From NCBI GenBank assembly GCA_002840505.1, contig PHBC01000001.1, forward strand, positions 195,767-259,766: 64,000 bases of DNA, written 5' to 3'. The stretch is from Deltaproteobacteria bacterium HGW-Deltaproteobacteria-2. Lineage in GTDB: Bacteria > Desulfobacterota > Syntrophia > Syntrophales > Smithellaceae. Under the pieces are notes generated by a model. That model did no database searches. It saw only the letters and a list, made by a program, of their open reading frames with translations, and was not told the origin of the DNA. Below are positions 48,805 through 58,455 of this stretch, in pieces (the stretch's first letter is position 1; every line of letters begins with the position of its first letter). The position numbers and the translations under genes were made by a program.

Positions 48805-50489
48805 TCCATGGCTTTGCGGTATTCACTCACCAGCGCCTCTTTAGCAACGCCCCGATCAATGATATCCCATGGCAGAACTTCATCAAATTGCTTTTGGCGA
48901 TAAACGTAAAAGTCCGGATTGATATTAACTTCCTTCAACGCCTGCGCCCAGTTCTCCTCCAGGCGATTTGCGGTGAGCAATATTTCGCCCACCCTTCGGT
49001 CACCCAGAGATAGCAGCGCCTGAATATAATTCCATTTCGGAACATCGTGAATGACCTTAATTGACTTTTCGCGCTTCAAAGCGTTTTCAATCTTTTTTAT
49101 TTTTCTGCCCACCAAACCGACATCCTCCAGAGAGCACCACTGAAAAGGGGTTGCCGGTTTAGGAATAAATTGATTTATGCTCAGCGTAATGTGCCGGAAC
49201 TTTTTCTTTCCTTCGAATTTACTATGAATATGATGCTGAATTTTTTTAATAAGTTCGATAATGGCATCTATATCACCCTCTTCCTCCCCGGGAAGGCCGA
49301 CCATGAAATAAAGCCTTAATTTAAGAATTTCTTTTTTAACCAGTATTTCCACGGCATTCATTATATCGTTTTCGGTTATGCCCTTGCGGATAATGTCCCG
49401 CATTCTCTGGCTGCCCGCCTCCGGCGCCAGCGCGACCGTTTCGATGCCGCCGGTTTTCATAAAATCAACTATCCTTTCATCTATCTGATCAATACGCAGG
49501 GAACCCATGCCGACCTGCGCTTTCTGCTTGATGATGTATTCACAGATGTGGTTGAGATCGGGATGATCGGAAACAGCCGCACCCACCAGACCGATCTTCT
49601 TTTTTCTTTCCAAACCACGGTCAATGGACGCGATGATTTCCGCACTGCTGCGGAAACGAACCGGACGATAAACAAAACTTGCCGCGCAAAAGCGGCAGCT
49701 TCGGGCGCAGCCCCGATTAACTTCCGTCAGAAACATATCTTCCATTTCGGTTTGAGGCGCGCTGATAATTTCTTCGGTACGGAAAGAATCGATATCTTTT
49801 ACGTGATGTATTTTTATTCTTTCCGGCAAACCCGTTTCACATGGCTTTATTAACTGAATTTTGTTTTCCGCAGAATACTTTACTTCGTAAAGAAACGGAA
49901 CGTAAATATTATTTACTTTTTTCTGTAAATCCACGAGTAAATTACGACGATCCCCGCCAAGACGGCGCGCTTCTTCAAAATAACGGCAGAATTGCGGCAA
50001 TGTTTCTTCGGCTTCGCCCAGAATAAATAAATCAAAAAAATCGGCCAGCGGCTCGGGATTAAGAGTAAGAGCAATACCGCCGCCTATAATTAACGGGTAA
50101 TCACTCGAACGGTCTCTCGCCAACAAGGGAATGCCGGCAAGATCCAGCATTTTTAAAATATTGGGGTAATCGTTTTCAAAGGATAAAGAAAAAGCCAGAA
50201 TATCAAATTCGGCTATTGACTTCTGGCTTTCAAAACTAAATATTTCTGCCGCCCCGGAAATGAATTTGGCATTGTTTCCGGGAGCGGGCAGAAATACTCT
50301 CTCACATAGGAAGGAGGATTGCTCATTAAATATTTTATAAACAGTTTGGAAGCCCAGGTTTGCCATGCCCGTCCGGTAATAATTGGGATAAGCCAGACAA
50401 ACCGTATTGTATGTCCCCCAAACTTTTTTTACATATCCAGTCTCTTTCTCCAGAACAGCAGCATGTATTTTTTTCAGTTTCCAATCCAT
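48780..50489 (-). CDS. B12-binding radical SAM protein downstream of ftsZ
   Basis: This 569-residue protein belongs to the family often found with cell-division or ribosomal genes (TIGR03960-like). A cobalamin-binding N-terminal half (LAFSLSFENDYPNILKMLDLAGIP, LIIGGGIALTLNPEPL, LFILGEAEE) precedes the motif NRGCARSCRFCAASFVYRPVR near residue 275. Later blocks are VALAPEAGSQRMRDIIRKG and LYFMVGLPGEEEGD. Function is unknown in all members known to me. The last nine residues (EYQSAFFG and stop) are encoded by repeat copy C, so the original C-terminus has been replaced. It lies 25 bases after ftsZ. Confidence 0.9.
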   Translation of the reverse strand: MDWKLKKIHAAVLEKETGYVKKVWGTYNTVCLAYPNYYRTGMANLGFQTVYKIFNEQSSFLCERVFLPAPGNNAKFISGAAEIFSFESQKSIAEFDILAFSLSFENDYPNILKMLDLAGIPLLARDRSSDYPLIIGGGIALTLNPEPLADFFDLFILGEAEETLPQFCRYFEEARRLGGDRRNLLVDLQKKVNNIYVPFLYEVKYSAENKIQLIKPCETGLPERIKIHHVKDIDSFRTEEIISAPQTEMEDMFLTEVNRGCARSCRFCAASFVYRPVRFRSSAEIIASIDRGLERKKKIGLVGAAVSDHPDLNHICEYIIKQKAQVGMGSLRIDQIDERIVDFMKTGGIETVALAPEAGSQRMRDIIRKGITENDIMNAVEILVKKEILKLRLYFMVGLPGEEEGDIDAIIELIKKIQHHIHSKFEGKKKFRHITLSINQFIPKPATPFQWCSLEDVGLVGRKIKKIENALKREKSIKVIHDVPKWNYIQALLSLGDRRVGEILLTANRLEENWAQALKEVNINPDFYVYRQKQFDEVLPWDIIDRGVAKEALVSEYRKAMEYQSAFFG

Positions 50490-50514
50490 TATTTTATCAT
50501 GGCCTACAGTCTGC

Positions 50515-51669
50515 TTAGTCGGCCTGACGGCGTAAAAACGTCGGAATCTGTATATCGCTCATATTGTCGGTTTCATCGTTAATGTTCATATTCGTAAAAT
50601 TCAAATTGTTTTGTGTTTTCCCCCGGCGTATGAAAGCAGGCGTCGCTAAATCATCGCGTCGGTAACCGCCCAGATGCGTAACATTTCCCAGTGATTCCTT
50701 TTTCTTTGATATATTATCAAAACCCGTGGCAATGACCGTGATACGAATTTCATCCTGCATATTCTGATCAATTACCGTTCCGAAAATAATATTAGCTTCT
50801 TCATCCGCTTCCTCTTGAATCAACGATGAGGCTTCATTAACTTCATAAAGACTCATATCCGGTCCGCCGGTGATGTTGAGCAGAATTCCACGCGCTCCCT
50901 GGATAGTGTTGTCTTCCAGAAGAGGAGATGAAATCGCTCTCTGCGCCGCTTCTACCGCCCGGTTTTCGCCGCTGGCCATGCCGGTACCCATAATGGCTAT
51001 ACCCATATTGCTCATGACGCTCTTCACATCGGCAAAATCAAGATTAATCAGTCCCGGAACCAGAATCAGATCCGATATACCTTTAACCGCCTGATAAAGG
51101 ATATCGTCTGCTTTTTTGAAAGCTTCCAAAAGCGACAAATTGCGGCCACCCAAACTCAAAAGGCGTTGGTTAGGAACAACTATGAGCGTATCTACAATAT
51201 CCCGCAATTGTGCGATCCCTTCTTCAGCCTGAATATTACGTTTTTTACCTTCAAACTGAAAAGGCTTGGTAACCACAGCAATTGTCAGAATGCTGCATTC
51301 GCGGGCAATTTCCGCGATCACGGGAGCCGCGCCTGTTCCCGTTCCTCCGCCCATTCCCGCAGTAATGAAGATCATGTCCGCACCTTCCAGGAACGGCCGG
51401 ATTTCATCGCGGGATTCCAAAGCCGATTGTTTGCCGATTTCAGGATTGGAACCGGCCCCCAGACCTTTTGTTATTTGTGTACCAATTTGAATTTTAATTG
51501 GCGCATTGGATACGCCGAGCGCCTGTGAATCCGTATTGGCGTTAATGAAATCGACGCCTCCCAGAGACGACGCGATCATTGTATTGACAGCGTTCCCGCC
51601 GCCACCGCCTACGCCAATCACCTTTATTTTCGCCAAATTCTCACTACATATCTCCGTTAATTCAAACAT
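50515..51669 (-). CDS. ftsZ: Cell division protein FtsZ
   Basis: This 384-residue tubulin-like GTPase forms the division ring. Seen: VIGVGGGGGNAVN near residue 18, the tubulin signature GMGGGTGTGAAPVIAEIAR near 105, NLDFADVKSVM with the T7 loop, and the C-terminal anchor peptide IPTFLRRQ at the end, which binds FtsA. A short variable linker (about residues 330-370) precedes it. It follows ftsA by 15 bases, in the usual dcw order. Confidence 0.98.
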   Translation of the reverse strand: MFELTEICSENLAKIKVIGVGGGGGNAVNTMIASSLGGVDFINANTDSQALGVSNAPIKIQIGTQITKGLGAGSNPEIGKQSALESRDEIRPFLEGADMIFITAGMGGGTGTGAAPVIAEIARECSILTIAVVTKPFQFEGKKRNIQAEEGIAQLRDIVDTLIVVPNQRLLSLGGRNLSLLEAFKKADDILYQAVKGISDLILVPGLINLDFADVKSVMSNMGIAIMGTGMASGENRAVEAAQRAISSPLLEDNTIQGARGILLNITGGPDMSLYEVNEASSLIQEEADEEANIIFGTVIDQNMQDEIRITVIATGFDNISKKKESLGNVTHLGGYRRDDLATPAFIRRGKTQNNLNFTNMNINDETDNMSDIQIPTFLRRQAD

Positions 51670-51684
51670 GTTCTCTCCTTCCTT

Positions 51685-52911
51685 TCAAAAAAATTCTGAA
51701 AACATTTTTTTTGCCGTTCTTATCATTTTACCAAAAACATTCGTCGTATTTCTGTATATGGAATCACCATCTAATTGACTATTCCCATATATAATTAAAC
51801 CGACACCTATAGCATGCGCCGGTGAATTCACAATATCGGAAAGGCCTCCAATACCAATGGGAATACCTTTGCGAGCCGGCATATCAAAAATTTGTTCAGC
51901 AAGTTCAGTGATACCGTACAAAAGCGACGTTCCGCCGGTCAAAACAACTCCGGCTGCCAGTAAATCTTCGAAACCGAAACGGACAACTTCCTTGTAAGCA
52001 AGATTTAAAATTTCTTCCATTCTCGGCTCGATTATGCGCCCCAATATCTGACGCGACACTTCGCGGTCTTCCCTGCCGCCCAGACTGGGCACGTTGATTG
52101 TTTCATCCTTGGGAATCATGGAAGTCAAAGCACATCCGTATTTAAGTTTAATTTTTTCCGCATCGCCCAATGGTGTCCGCAACCCTGTTGAAATATCCGA
52201 CGTAAGATAGTTGCCGCCAACCGGTAATATCGCCGTATGTTTGATGCTGCCTTCAGAAAAAATTGTAACTGAAGTATTGGCTCCGCCAATATCAAGCAGA
52301 ACGACACCTAAATCTTTCTCATCAGAACTTAACACTGCCTCACCGGCGGCCAATTGTTCCAAAACGACATCATCAATATCCAAACCCACACGGTTTACGG
52401 ATTTTACAATGTCCTGAATAGCGGAAGTGGCTCCTGTAACAATGTGCACTTTAGCTTCCAGCCGGACACCGGACATCCCGATAGGGTCTTTAATTCCCTC
52501 CTGGCCGTCAATTACATAACTCTGGGGAAGAATGTGCATGATTTCCCTGCCTACGGGAATGGCAATGGCTTTGGCAGCTTCGATCGCTCTTTGTACATCG
52601 CTTTCACTCACTTCTCTGCCTTTTATGGAGACGATACTCAACGAATTTTGTCCTTTAACATGGCTTCCGGAAATTCCGACATAAACAGAATTGATGCGGC
52701 ATCCGGACATATGTTCAGCTTCCTCCACCGCCGTTTTTATTGATTCCACCATGCTGTCAATATTGACAACTGTTCCTTTTCTTATTTCTTTGGCCAGAGA
52801 TGTCCCGACGCCAATGATATTAATACCGGTTTCGGTAACCTCCCCGACGACAGCCGTGGTTTTTGTCGTTCCGATGTCAAGCCCGACTATGACATTGCTT
52901 CTCTTTCCCAT
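51685..52911 (-). CDS. ftsA: Cell division protein FtsA
   Basis: This 408-residue actin-like ATPase tethers FtsZ to the membrane. Seen: VGLDIGTTKTTAVVGEV (phosphate 1), VLLDIGGANTSVTIFSEG (phosphate 2), and VVLTGGTSLLYGI (adenosine). The C-terminus ends in a short amphipathic segment with aromatic and basic residues (MIRTAKKMFSEFF), the membrane-targeting helix. I start at ATG 52911 because GAGGTGA is suitably placed upstream; GTG at 52923 overlaps that site. Confidence 0.97.
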   Translation of the reverse strand: MGKRSNVIVGLDIGTTKTTAVVGEVTETGINIIGVGTSLAKEIRKGTVVNIDSMVESIKTAVEEAEHMSGCRINSVYVGISGSHVKGQNSLSIVSIKGREVSESDVQRAIEAAKAIAIPVGREIMHILPQSYVIDGQEGIKDPIGMSGVRLEAKVHIVTGATSAIQDIVKSVNRVGLDIDDVVLEQLAAGEAVLSSDEKDLGVVLLDIGGANTSVTIFSEGSIKHTAILPVGGNYLTSDISTGLRTPLGDAEKIKLKYGCALTSMIPKDETINVPSLGGREDREVSRQILGRIIEPRMEEILNLAYKEVVRFGFEDLLAAGVVLTGGTSLLYGITELAEQIFDMPARKGIPIGIGGLSDIVNSPAHAIGVGLIIYGNSQLDGDSIYRNTTNVFGKMIRTAKKMFSEFF

Positions 52912-52965
52912 CAGCACTTTCACCTCATTTTTTAATTTTACCAGCCTACCTGCAAACTTTTCGTT

Positions 52966-53820
52966 TTATATCAAATACTGCTGGCCTTTAATGATTTGTT
53001 CTATACGGCCGGGAGCATTTTTGCGTTGTACTGTAACTTTTGACTCATCAGACAAATCAATGCATAAATAGCCGTTTTTCATTCCTCTTTTTTCCATGTC
53101 AGCCATAATCAGAGTTAATTGTCCCAGTTTTCTTTCGAAATCACCTTTCCCCAGCTTTAAATAAAGGCCGGCATCGGAAATTAAAGACAATCCGAATACC
53201 TCATCAATATGAATCTCGGAAATTGTACCCAAATAAGTGTACTTGCCGGAACCGGATATAGTCTTCAATAATTTAAGCGTGCTTAAAAAAAGCGGGGATT
53301 TAGTTCTGTCCTTCTGTGTGATTCCCGTAAATATCGGAAGATCTACTTCGTCGCCTTTACCCAGTTTTTTAAATACAAAACCTTCACCATCCATCAGATA
53401 GAAATCACTGGCCTGCTTGACTAGAGCCAACGGATTTCTTTCCTGCACTTCCAGAACAAGCTTGTCGGGCAGTTCCCTGCCAATATAAACATTTTTTACC
53501 CACTGATTCGCAGAAACTCTGTGGATGACAGCATCAGTATTTATTGCTAATAGATTTTGCGCAGGCTTTATATCCGCTAACTCCAGGACATCTTTTTCCG
53601 TTAGTTCCTTTAACCCGCGCACGGAAATTTCTTTTATTTCAAAATACGACCTGCTTATAAGCAGATTGTAAGCATAAATAAAGAAAGTGGTCAGAACCGC
53701 GACGGCAAGCAGTAACCCGGCCGCTGCAAAAAAATCCCCCGACATTCCGGCCAGCCGCCGACGCACACGGTTTTTTTTCGCTTTCAGGCCCAATTTCTTC
53801 AAATTAATCCTCTCCAACAA
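52966..53820 (-). CDS. ftsQ: Cell division protein FtsQ
   Basis: This 284-residue single-pass membrane protein has a basic cytoplasmic start (residues 1-28, AKKNRVRRRL), one helix (about 29-51), a POTRA domain (YFEIKEISVRGLKELTEKDVLELADI and on), and the FtsQ/DivIB domain. It links early and late division proteins. It overlaps the end of murB by 17 bases. No ddl gene lies between murB and ftsQ, unlike in many other bacteria. Confidence 0.95.
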   Translation of the reverse strand: MLERINLKKLGLKAKKNRVRRRLAGMSGDFFAAAGLLLAVAVLTTFFIYAYNLLISRSYFEIKEISVRGLKELTEKDVLELADIKPAQNLLAINTDAVIHRVSANQWVKNVYIGRELPDKLVLEVQERNPLALVKQASDFYLMDGEGFVFKKLGKGDEVDLPIFTGITQKDRTKSPLFLSTLKLLKTISGSGKYTYLGTISEIHIDEVFGLSLISDAGLYLKLGKGDFERKLGQLTLIMADMEKRGMKNGYLCIDLSDESKVTVQRKNAPGRIEQIIKGQQYLI

Positions 53821-54727
53821 TCACAACTTCTGTTTCCAACTTCACACCCTTCTCTTTTTCGGCTCTGGATTGAATCAGCGCAATCAGTTCTAAAACATCA
53901 GAAGCCGTGGCACTACCCCTGTTAACAATAAAATTGGCGTGTTTGGGTGATATTTGCGCGCCTCCGATACTCATTCCTTTCATACCCATGTCTTCAATAA
54001 GTTTACCGGCTATTTGCATGGGCAAATTCTTAAAAATGGAACCGGCATTAGGAAATTCCAAAGGATGTTTTTTCTGTCGCCATTGCAGAATTTCATTTAT
54101 TTTTTTCTTAATTTTCTCGCGTTCACCTTTTTTAAGTTTAAATTGAGCAGCCAATATTACTGTGTCGGGAGGTAACAATGTCTTGCGGTAACTGAAAGAT
54201 ATTTCTTCGCTGTTCATTGTCTTGATTTCGCCTTCAGCATCCATCAAAGATATTGCCTTTATAACATCTTTCATTTCTTTCCCGTAAGCTCCGGCATTCA
54301 TCCATACGGCACCACCCACCGTACCCGGGATACCGGCGCAAAACTCAAGTCCTGTTAGTTCGTCCGACACGGACATGTTGACAACCTTTGCCAATGCCGC
54401 ACCTGCCTGAGCAGTAACAAGATAACCGCTTTCCGGCGTATATTCGTAACTTATTTTTTTCATTCCGGTCATCAGCAATATTGCTCCCCGGTATCCGCCA
54501 TCCCGAACAATAATATTGGTCAGGTTACCCACCGGCAAAAAATTAATTTTTTTTTCTTTAAGTTTCTTTACAACCTCAAGCAGTTGATCTTCATTCTTTA
54601 TAAACACAAGAGCGTCGGCTTTCCCGCCAACAGCAAGCGATGTATGACTCGACATTGGCTCATCATACAATATTTTTCCGGCTACTACATCGCTCAACGC
54701 TTTTTTAATTTCATTTTTGCCGGCCAT
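53804..54727 (-). CDS. murB: UDP-N-acetylenolpyruvoylglucosamine reductase
   Basis: This 307-residue flavoenzyme reduces the enolpyruvyl group to make UDP-MurNAc. Seen: the FAD-binding start SSHTSLAVGGKADALVFI, PVGNLTNIIVRDGG, LEFCAGIPGTVGGAVWMNAGAYG, FSYRKTLLP, and the catalytic region FPNAGSIFKNLP. Its ATG overlaps the stop of murC by one base (TAATG), a sign of translational coupling. Confidence 0.97.
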   Translation of the reverse strand: MAGKNEIKKALSDVVAGKILYDEPMSSHTSLAVGGKADALVFIKNEDQLLEVVKKLKEKKINFLPVGNLTNIIVRDGGYRGAILLMTGMKKISYEYTPESGYLVTAQAGAALAKVVNMSVSDELTGLEFCAGIPGTVGGAVWMNAGAYGKEMKDVIKAISLMDAEGEIKTMNSEEISFSYRKTLLPPDTVILAAQFKLKKGEREKIKKKINEILQWRQKKHPLEFPNAGSIFKNLPMQIAGKLIEDMGMKGMSIGGAQISPKHANFIVNRGSATASDVLELIALIQSRAEKEKGVKLETEVVIVGED

Positions 54728-56151
54728 TACTTTTTTATTTTCCCTGCCTTCAGTTGTTTTAAGAAATTTTCGCCAATTTTATAAATACTGCCTGCCCCCA
54801 GAGTCAGAACAGTATCTTGTGATTTTACTGTCTTTAATAAGTATTTTACAGTGCTTTCCGCCTGCGCAATATATTTCACATGTGTTTGCCCGGTTTGTCT
54901 TATCGCTTCGCAAAGCGCGGCGGAATTTATTCCGGCAATAGGTTCTTCGCTGGCCGGGTATATGTCATTGATAATCAATATGTCGACATCCCTGAAAGCT
55001 TTGGTAAATTCATCAAAGAGCGCCTTTGTCCGGGTAAACCTGTGTGGCTGAAAAACTACAATGAGTCTGTCTTTCCATACTTGCCGCATGGCAGCCAGTG
55101 TCTCTTTAATTTCCGTCGGATGATGGCCATAATCATCAACCACTGTGATATCGCCCACTCTTCCTTTAATTTCTAGGCGGCGCTGAACTCCCGAAAAGCT
55201 CTGCAAACCTTTCTTGATTGTTGCAAAATCAAGATTCAGCTCGCGTGCCACTGCTATTGCCGCTAAAGAATTATAGACATTAAACATACCCGGAACAGTT
55301 AATTCGATCTTGCCTGAATTCGTTCCTTTATAAGCGAGATTATAGGTTGTTTTTCTTTTGAAAAACTTTATTTCTCTGGCACTATAGTCTGCCGGCGATT
55401 CAATACCATAAGTTATCATCCTGCGTTTAATTAATGGAATAATTTCCCGCGCGTTAATATTATCGCTGCAAATAACCGTACAACCGTAAAAGGGAACGAT
55501 ATTGGCAAATTTGAGAAATGCCTCTTTGATTTCAGTAATGCCCGCATAAAAATCCAAATGTTCGCGGTCAATATTTGTAATTACGGCAATTGTAGGCGAC
55601 AATTTTAAAAATGATCCATCACTTTCATCCGCCTCCGCCACAATAATCTCTCCATCGCCTAATCGGGCATTGCTGCCGATACTGGCAAGTTTTCCCCCGA
55701 TGACCATCGTCGGATCCAATCCACCGCGGGCCAGAATCGTGGATATCATCGATGTGGTCGTAGTTTTGCCATGGCTACCGGAGACGGCGACAGAAAATTT
55801 CATTTTGAGAAGTTCCGCCAGCATTTCCGCCCGCGGAATTACCGGAATATTTTTCCGGTGAGCTTCTATAACTTCCGGATTATTTGCTTTTACCGCCGTG
55901 GAAGTTACAACTACATCGGCATTGCCGATATTTTCCGCAGCATGTCCGATGACCACCTGCGCACCAAGTTTCTGCAATCGCGCCGTTGTTTCCGAATTTT
56001 GAACGTCGGAGCCGCCGATGTGATAACCGAGATTAACCAGAACTTCGGCAATCCCGCTCATACCGATGCCCCCGATTCCCACAAAATGAATGCATTTTAC
56101 TTTGCGCTGCATTGAGCTGTTTCTTTTATCTAATCTCATTTGTACCGCCAT
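54727..56151 (-). CDS. murC: UDP-N-acetylmuramate-L-alanine ligase
   Basis: This 474-residue Mur ligase adds L-alanine to UDP-MurNAc in the cytoplasm. Seen: the Rossmann start CIHFVGIGGIGMSGIAEVL, the ATP loop VSGSHGKTTTTSMI near residue 115, and VVDDYGHHPTEIKETLAAMR for the C-terminal domain. Length is normal for the family. Confidence 0.97.
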   Translation of the reverse strand: MAVQMRLDKRNSSMQRKVKCIHFVGIGGIGMSGIAEVLVNLGYHIGGSDVQNSETTARLQKLGAQVVIGHAAENIGNADVVVTSTAVKANNPEVIEAHRKNIPVIPRAEMLAELLKMKFSVAVSGSHGKTTTTSMISTILARGGLDPTMVIGGKLASIGSNARLGDGEIIVAEADESDGSFLKLSPTIAVITNIDREHLDFYAGITEIKEAFLKFANIVPFYGCTVICSDNINAREIIPLIKRRMITYGIESPADYSAREIKFFKRKTTYNLAYKGTNSGKIELTVPGMFNVYNSLAAIAVARELNLDFATIKKGLQSFSGVQRRLEIKGRVGDITVVDDYGHHPTEIKETLAAMRQVWKDRLIVVFQPHRFTRTKALFDEFTKAFRDVDILIINDIYPASEEPIAGINSAALCEAIRQTGQTHVKYIAQAESTVKYLLKTVKSQDTVLTLGAGSIYKIGENFLKQLKAGKIKK

Positions 56152-56186
56152 TTTCTCTCTTTCTTTATGAACTGAACTTCGTAAAG

Positions 56187-57272
56187 TTAATTTTTCCCGG
56201 TCATTAATTTAATACAGTTATCAACTATTGTTTTTGCCGCATCAACTTTGCCTAGTTTTAATGAATTTTCTTCCATCTGATGCAACTTTTGCTCATCCCG
56301 TAACTGATCTTCAATTACACCAAATAACTTGCCACCGCTAAGCTCCTTCTCCGGGATCAGGATAGCAGCGCCTTCGGAAGCCATAGCCTGCGCGTTTTTC
56401 AACTGATGATCGTTGGCCGCCCAGGGATACGGGATTAAAATCGCTGCTTTGCCCGCCGCTGTAATTTCCGCAAGTGATGTGGCTCCGGCACGACAAATGA
56501 TTAAATCTGCATCCGCATAAGCTCCGGCCATATCAACAATAAAAGACGTCACTTGCGCCCGAATGCCGAATTGTTCATAAGCTTTTTTCACTTCCTCCAA
56601 TTGCCGAGCGCCGGTTTGATGAAGAATACGCACCTTATCTTTCATGCCCTGTAACTGCGGCAGCATATCCATAATGCTTTTATTGATCGCCTCAGCGCCC
56701 TGCGATCCACCAAAAATCAGCAACTGCCGATAATCTTTTTTTTCTTTTCTCTCACCGCTTTTGGCAACCAGTGCCGCCCGGACTGGATTTCCGCTGACAA
56801 TAACTTTTGTTTGCGGGAAAAATGTCCGCGTTTGCGTATATGTTACGAATATTTTATCTGCAAAATTGCCCAGTATTTTATTAGTAATGCCCGGAATAGC
56901 ATTTTGTTCCGCAATTACTGTGGGGATGCTCATAAAGTGAGCGGCAAGCACTGCCGGTCCTGAAGCATAACCGCCCACTCCCACTACAATGTCAGGGCAA
57001 AACTGTTTCAAAATGCGCCTCGATTGCCACATGCTCTTGGGAATCTGATAAGCACCTCTTATCAATGCTTTGCCCCCTTGTCCTTTAACACCTTCAACAT
57101 CAATTTCTCTGAGTTCATAACCAAGCTGACCAAGCAGTTTGCTTTCAATGCCTTTTTGGGTTCCAATAAAAATAATCGCTGTTTTATTATCTCTTGCCAA
57201 AAATTCTTCAGCTATGGCAATTCCCGGAAACAAGTGTCCGCCTGTTCCTCCTCCCGCAATTACAATGCGCAT
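56187..57272 (-). CDS. murG: Undecaprenyl-PP-MurNAc-pentapeptide GlcNAc transferase
   Basis: This 361-residue GT-B transferase makes lipid II from lipid I at the inner membrane. Seen: the N-terminal GGGTGGHLFPGIAIA, VGVGGYASGPAVLAA, the donor-binding FGGSQGAEAIN, and CRAGATSLAEITAAGKAAILIPYP. I begin at ATG 57272 (MRIVIAGGG); the frame continues to a TTG at 57293 without a ribosome site. Confidence 0.97.
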   Translation of the reverse strand: MRIVIAGGGTGGHLFPGIAIAEEFLARDNKTAIIFIGTQKGIESKLLGQLGYELREIDVEGVKGQGGKALIRGAYQIPKSMWQSRRILKQFCPDIVVGVGGYASGPAVLAAHFMSIPTVIAEQNAIPGITNKILGNFADKIFVTYTQTRTFFPQTKVIVSGNPVRAALVAKSGERKEKKDYRQLLIFGGSQGAEAINKSIMDMLPQLQGMKDKVRILHQTGARQLEEVKKAYEQFGIRAQVTSFIVDMAGAYADADLIICRAGATSLAEITAAGKAAILIPYPWAANDHQLKNAQAMASEGAAILIPEKELSGGKLFGVIEDQLRDEQKLHQMEENSLKLGKVDAAKTIVDNCIKLMTGKN

Positions 57273-57348
57273 TGTTGCTTTAGACAAAACCAAACCCTTT
57301 TAACTTTTTTTTGAGCAAACAGCTCAGTGTCCCTTAATATTTCTTTCA

Positions 57349-58455
57349 TCAAGTCTGGGTAGAAATATTCAATAAAATACCCACCGCCGTCATAGTCATG
57401 ATAAATGCAGTACCGCCATAACTCAAAAAAGGCAGAACTAAACCCTTCAGTGGTATAAGTCCCATCACACCGGCAATATTTATGAATGCTTCCATCACAA
57501 TCACCATGGTTAGTCCCGCGGCCAACAACGTCCCGAAAAGATCAGGCGCCTTCAACGCAATCATAAAGCCGCGAAAAGCAAAAACGGCAAACATGACTAT
57601 AACAATCGTCACTCCTATAAAACCGCTTTCCTCAGCGATAATGGAAAGGATAAAATCCGTATGCGGCTCGGGCAAATAAAATAATTTTTGCATACCGTCT
57701 CCTATTCCCACACCAAAAGTTCCACCGGAACCAAAAGAAAGCAGAGATTGAATAATCTGGAAACCTGTATTGTCAGCATCTTTCCATGGATCTAAAAAAG
57801 CAGTCAACCGCGTCAATCTATATCCCTTAAAAAAAATCAATGCTACCCCGACCGGAATAAAAGCCGCTACTAAAAATGACAGATGCTTTATCTGAGCGCC
57901 GGCTATAAAAAGCATTAAAAGTAAAATAGTGGCAATAATTACGGCCGTGCCGAAATCCGGTTCCAGTAAAATCAACAAAATAGCAATTGAAGTAGCTATT
58001 AAAGGAACCAGAACTCCTTTGCCGAAATCCTTAAGTTGATGCGCCTTTCTGGTAAGCAAGTGTGCCAGGAAAACTACTATTGTAATCTTAACCATCTCGG
58101 TCACCTGAAAGGAAAAGCCGAATAAATTTAACCAACGCGTTGCCCCTCCACGCCTCATCCCCAAATGCGGTACCAGTAACAGTGACAGTAAGACAAAAGA
58201 TAATAACATTCCCGGATAAGCCCATTTTCTTAATTGCGTATAAGGAACCCTGGTCATAATAATCATGGAAGTAATGCCCACAAACACAAAGAAAATTTGT
58301 TTTTTTAAGAAATATTGACCGTCCTTAAACTTTTCCAACGCAATAATGGAACTGGATGAATAAATCATTGCCGTGCCTACAGTTACCAAAATTAAAGTAA
58401 CTAAAAGCAAAATAATGTCCGGTAATTTATCTTCATTTCTAACCACAGCATCCAT
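57349..58455 (-). CDS. ftsW: Lipid II polymerase FtsW
   Basis: This 368-residue SEDS-family membrane protein has ten helices and polymerises glycan strands at the septum with FtsI. Seen: TAMIYSSSSIIALEKFKDGQYFLKKQ at the start, WLNLFGFSFQVTEMVKI, the catalytic-type LLEPDFGTAVII and GDGMQKLFYLPEPHTDFILSIIAEE, and the end MGLIPLKGLVLPFLSYGGTAF. Its ATG abuts the murD stop without a gap. Confidence 0.97.
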   Translation of the reverse strand: MDAVVRNEDKLPDIILLLVTLILVTVGTAMIYSSSSIIALEKFKDGQYFLKKQIFFVFVGITSMIIMTRVPYTQLRKWAYPGMLLSFVLLSLLLVPHLGMRRGGATRWLNLFGFSFQVTEMVKITIVVFLAHLLTRKAHQLKDFGKGVLVPLIATSIAILLILLEPDFGTAVIIATILLLMLFIAGAQIKHLSFLVAAFIPVGVALIFFKGYRLTRLTAFLDPWKDADNTGFQIIQSLLSFGSGGTFGVGIGDGMQKLFYLPEPHTDFILSIIAEESGFIGVTIVIVMFAVFAFRGFMIALKAPDLFGTLLAAGLTMVIVMEAFINIAGVMGLIPLKGLVLPFLSYGGTAFIMTMTAVGILLNISTQT